A DNA stretch of 44,833 bases, from NCBI GenBank assembly GCA_963169565.1, contig CAUJDI010000012.1:1-44833 (forward strand), written 5' to 3'. Under the pieces are notes generated by a model that made no database searches, had not been told where the DNA came from, and was given only the letters and a program-made list of their open reading frames with translations. The position numbers were made by a program, and so were the translations under genes. Below, one piece after another: positions 44,023 through 44,833 of this stretch (positions are counted from its first letter, which is position 1; every line of letters starts with the position of its first letter). The DNA is from Bacillota bacterium. GTDB lineage: Bacteria > Bacillota > Clostridia > Christensenellales > Aristaeellaceae.

Positions 44023-44833
44023 TTATGCCGCTTTTGCCTGCCGCTTCTGGATCCTCTGCCAGAGAACGACCAGTGCGATCAGCGAAAAACCGATCCCGTC
44101 GGTCACCAGGCCGGGGATGATCAGCAGCAGACCGCCGGCCAGGGCCATCAGCTGCTGGAGGACGTTCAGCCTGCTCTCCCAATACTTCTCCACGGCCATG
44201 CCGATGCCGAACATGCCGATGACAGCGGTGACGGCGATCAGCACCACCTCATACCAATGCGCGTTGAGCATGAGCATCTGCGGGCTGTATACGAAGATGT
44301 AGGGCACCAGGAAGGCGGCGATCGCCAGCCTGGTGGCCTCCACCCCGGTTTTCTGGGGATTGGTTTTGGCGTTGGCCGCGCCGGCAATCGCCGCCAGGGC
44401 GACCGGCGGGGTGATGTCGGCGATGATGCCAAAATAGAAGGTAAAGAGATGGGCGGGCAGGATGGCCATTGCAGGGTTGACCCCCTGCAGGGCGGTATAC
44501 ACCTCCGGCAGGCTGGTCATCAGCGCGCGGGCCACGACCGGCGCCATGATGGTGGAGGTGATCAGGTAGTTGGCGGTGGTCGGCACACCCATGCCCAGCA
44601 GGATGGAGGAAAGCATGGTGAAGATCAGCAGCAGCAGCAGGCTGCCGCCCGCCAGCGCGGTCAGGCCGGAGCCCATCTTCAGCCCGATGCCCGTCAGGGT
44701 GATCATCCCCGCGATGATCCCTGCGACGCCGCAGGCGAGGGCCACGCCGATGATACTGCGCGCGCCGGCCTCCAGCGCCTGGAGGTTCTGCCGCGGCCTG
44801 AGTCCGCGGCTCTCCCTGATGAGCGGCTTGACG
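44023..44833 (-). CDS. TRAP transporter fused permease (4TM/12TM type), 3' part
   Basis: About 270 C-terminal residues of a DctQM-fusion permease; the gene continues past the right edge. The GTG at 44745 is internal, since the frame stays open with family sequence (LEAGARSIIG) up to base 44833. MLSSILLGMGVPTTANYLITSTIMAPVV and HLFTFYFGIIADITPPVALAA are hallmarks of the fused large subunit used with TAXI binding proteins. The final 30 residues are basic and cytoplasmic. Substrate is unknown; it is unrelated by position to the uronate TRAP genes. Confidence 0.92.
   Translation of the reverse strand, partial: VKPLIRESRGLRPRQNLQALEAGARSIIGVALACGVAGIIAGMITLTGIGLKMGSGLTALAGGSLLLLLIFTMLSSILLGMGVPTTANYLITSTIMAPVVARALMTSLPEVYTALQGVNPAMAILPAHLFTFYFGIIADITPPVALAAIAGAANAKTNPQKTGVEATRLAIAAFLVPYIFVYSPQMLMLNAHWYEVVLIAVTAVIGMFGIGMAVEKYWESRLNVLQQLMALAGGLLLIIPGLVTDGIGFSLIALVVLWQRIQKRQAKAA

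Overview
The window looks like chromosomal DNA of a GC-rich member of the Clostridia (Bacillota). The evidence is a LoaP-type antiterminator, an Lsa-like ABC-F protein, DUF4364 and DUF3048 proteins, an ecfA1-ecfA2-ecfT-truA run, a single-chain glycyl-tRNA synthetase, a GTP-type PEP carboxykinase, a clostridial-type phosphofructokinase, strong Shine-Dalgarno sites, frequent GTG and TTG starts, and secreted proteins with Thr/Pro/Glu linkers. I would guess an uncultured gut or rumen lineage such as Christensenellales, but the sequence does not prove this. No tRNA, rRNA, insertion sequence, prophage or CRISPR array was seen.

Left edge (1-1400): the start of a surface-polysaccharide locus that runs off the window. 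It has a partial sugar-phosphate transferase preceded by a loaP-like gene, whose promoter region carries three inverted repeats. Next (1462-4850) is an ABC-F gene with a 140-nt leader holding a six-codon reading frame and competing hairpins, divergent from purB. From 5055 to 13893 there are housekeeping and orphan genes: an M20 amidohydrolase overlapping pckG, a PLP aminotransferase, a formamidopyrimidine-glycosylase-like protein without the catalytic proline, a large secreted protein with three repeated beta domains, and a guanine deaminase.

13955-21978 (all minus strand) is a complete catabolic block for unsaturated uronates, such as those from pectin or other lyase-cleaved uronic polymers. 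kduI and kduD form one unit. A second unit with its own promoter has a TRAP transporter (dctP, dctQ, dctM), kdgF, a 14-codon coupled reading frame, an eda fused to a VOC-like domain, kdgK and a cytoplasmic discoidin-like protein of unknown role. Together they would import the sugar acid, linearise it, convert it through DKI, DKII and KDG to KDPG, and split it to pyruvate and glyceraldehyde 3-phosphate. No lyase or unsaturated glucuronyl hydrolase is present here.

22296-30510 holds a zinc-ribbon membrane protein, an acetyltransferase with a DUF3048 lipoprotein-like gene, and glyS with a membrane-anchored beta-propeller protein and glpK. 30935-40945 is one tightly packed plus-strand operon: an rRNA-methyltransferase-like gene, an RluA-type pseudouridine synthase, tgt, ecfA1, ecfA2, ecfT, truA, a nuclease-like/XPD helicase fusion, DUF4364 and ispDF. 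Most of its junctions overlap by 4 to 25 nt. It mixes RNA modification, vitamin uptake energising, DNA repair and isoprenoid synthesis. The right end has a HerA/DUF853 ATPase, a phosphofructokinase directly behind a strong hairpin, and the 3' part of a convergent TRAP fused permease.
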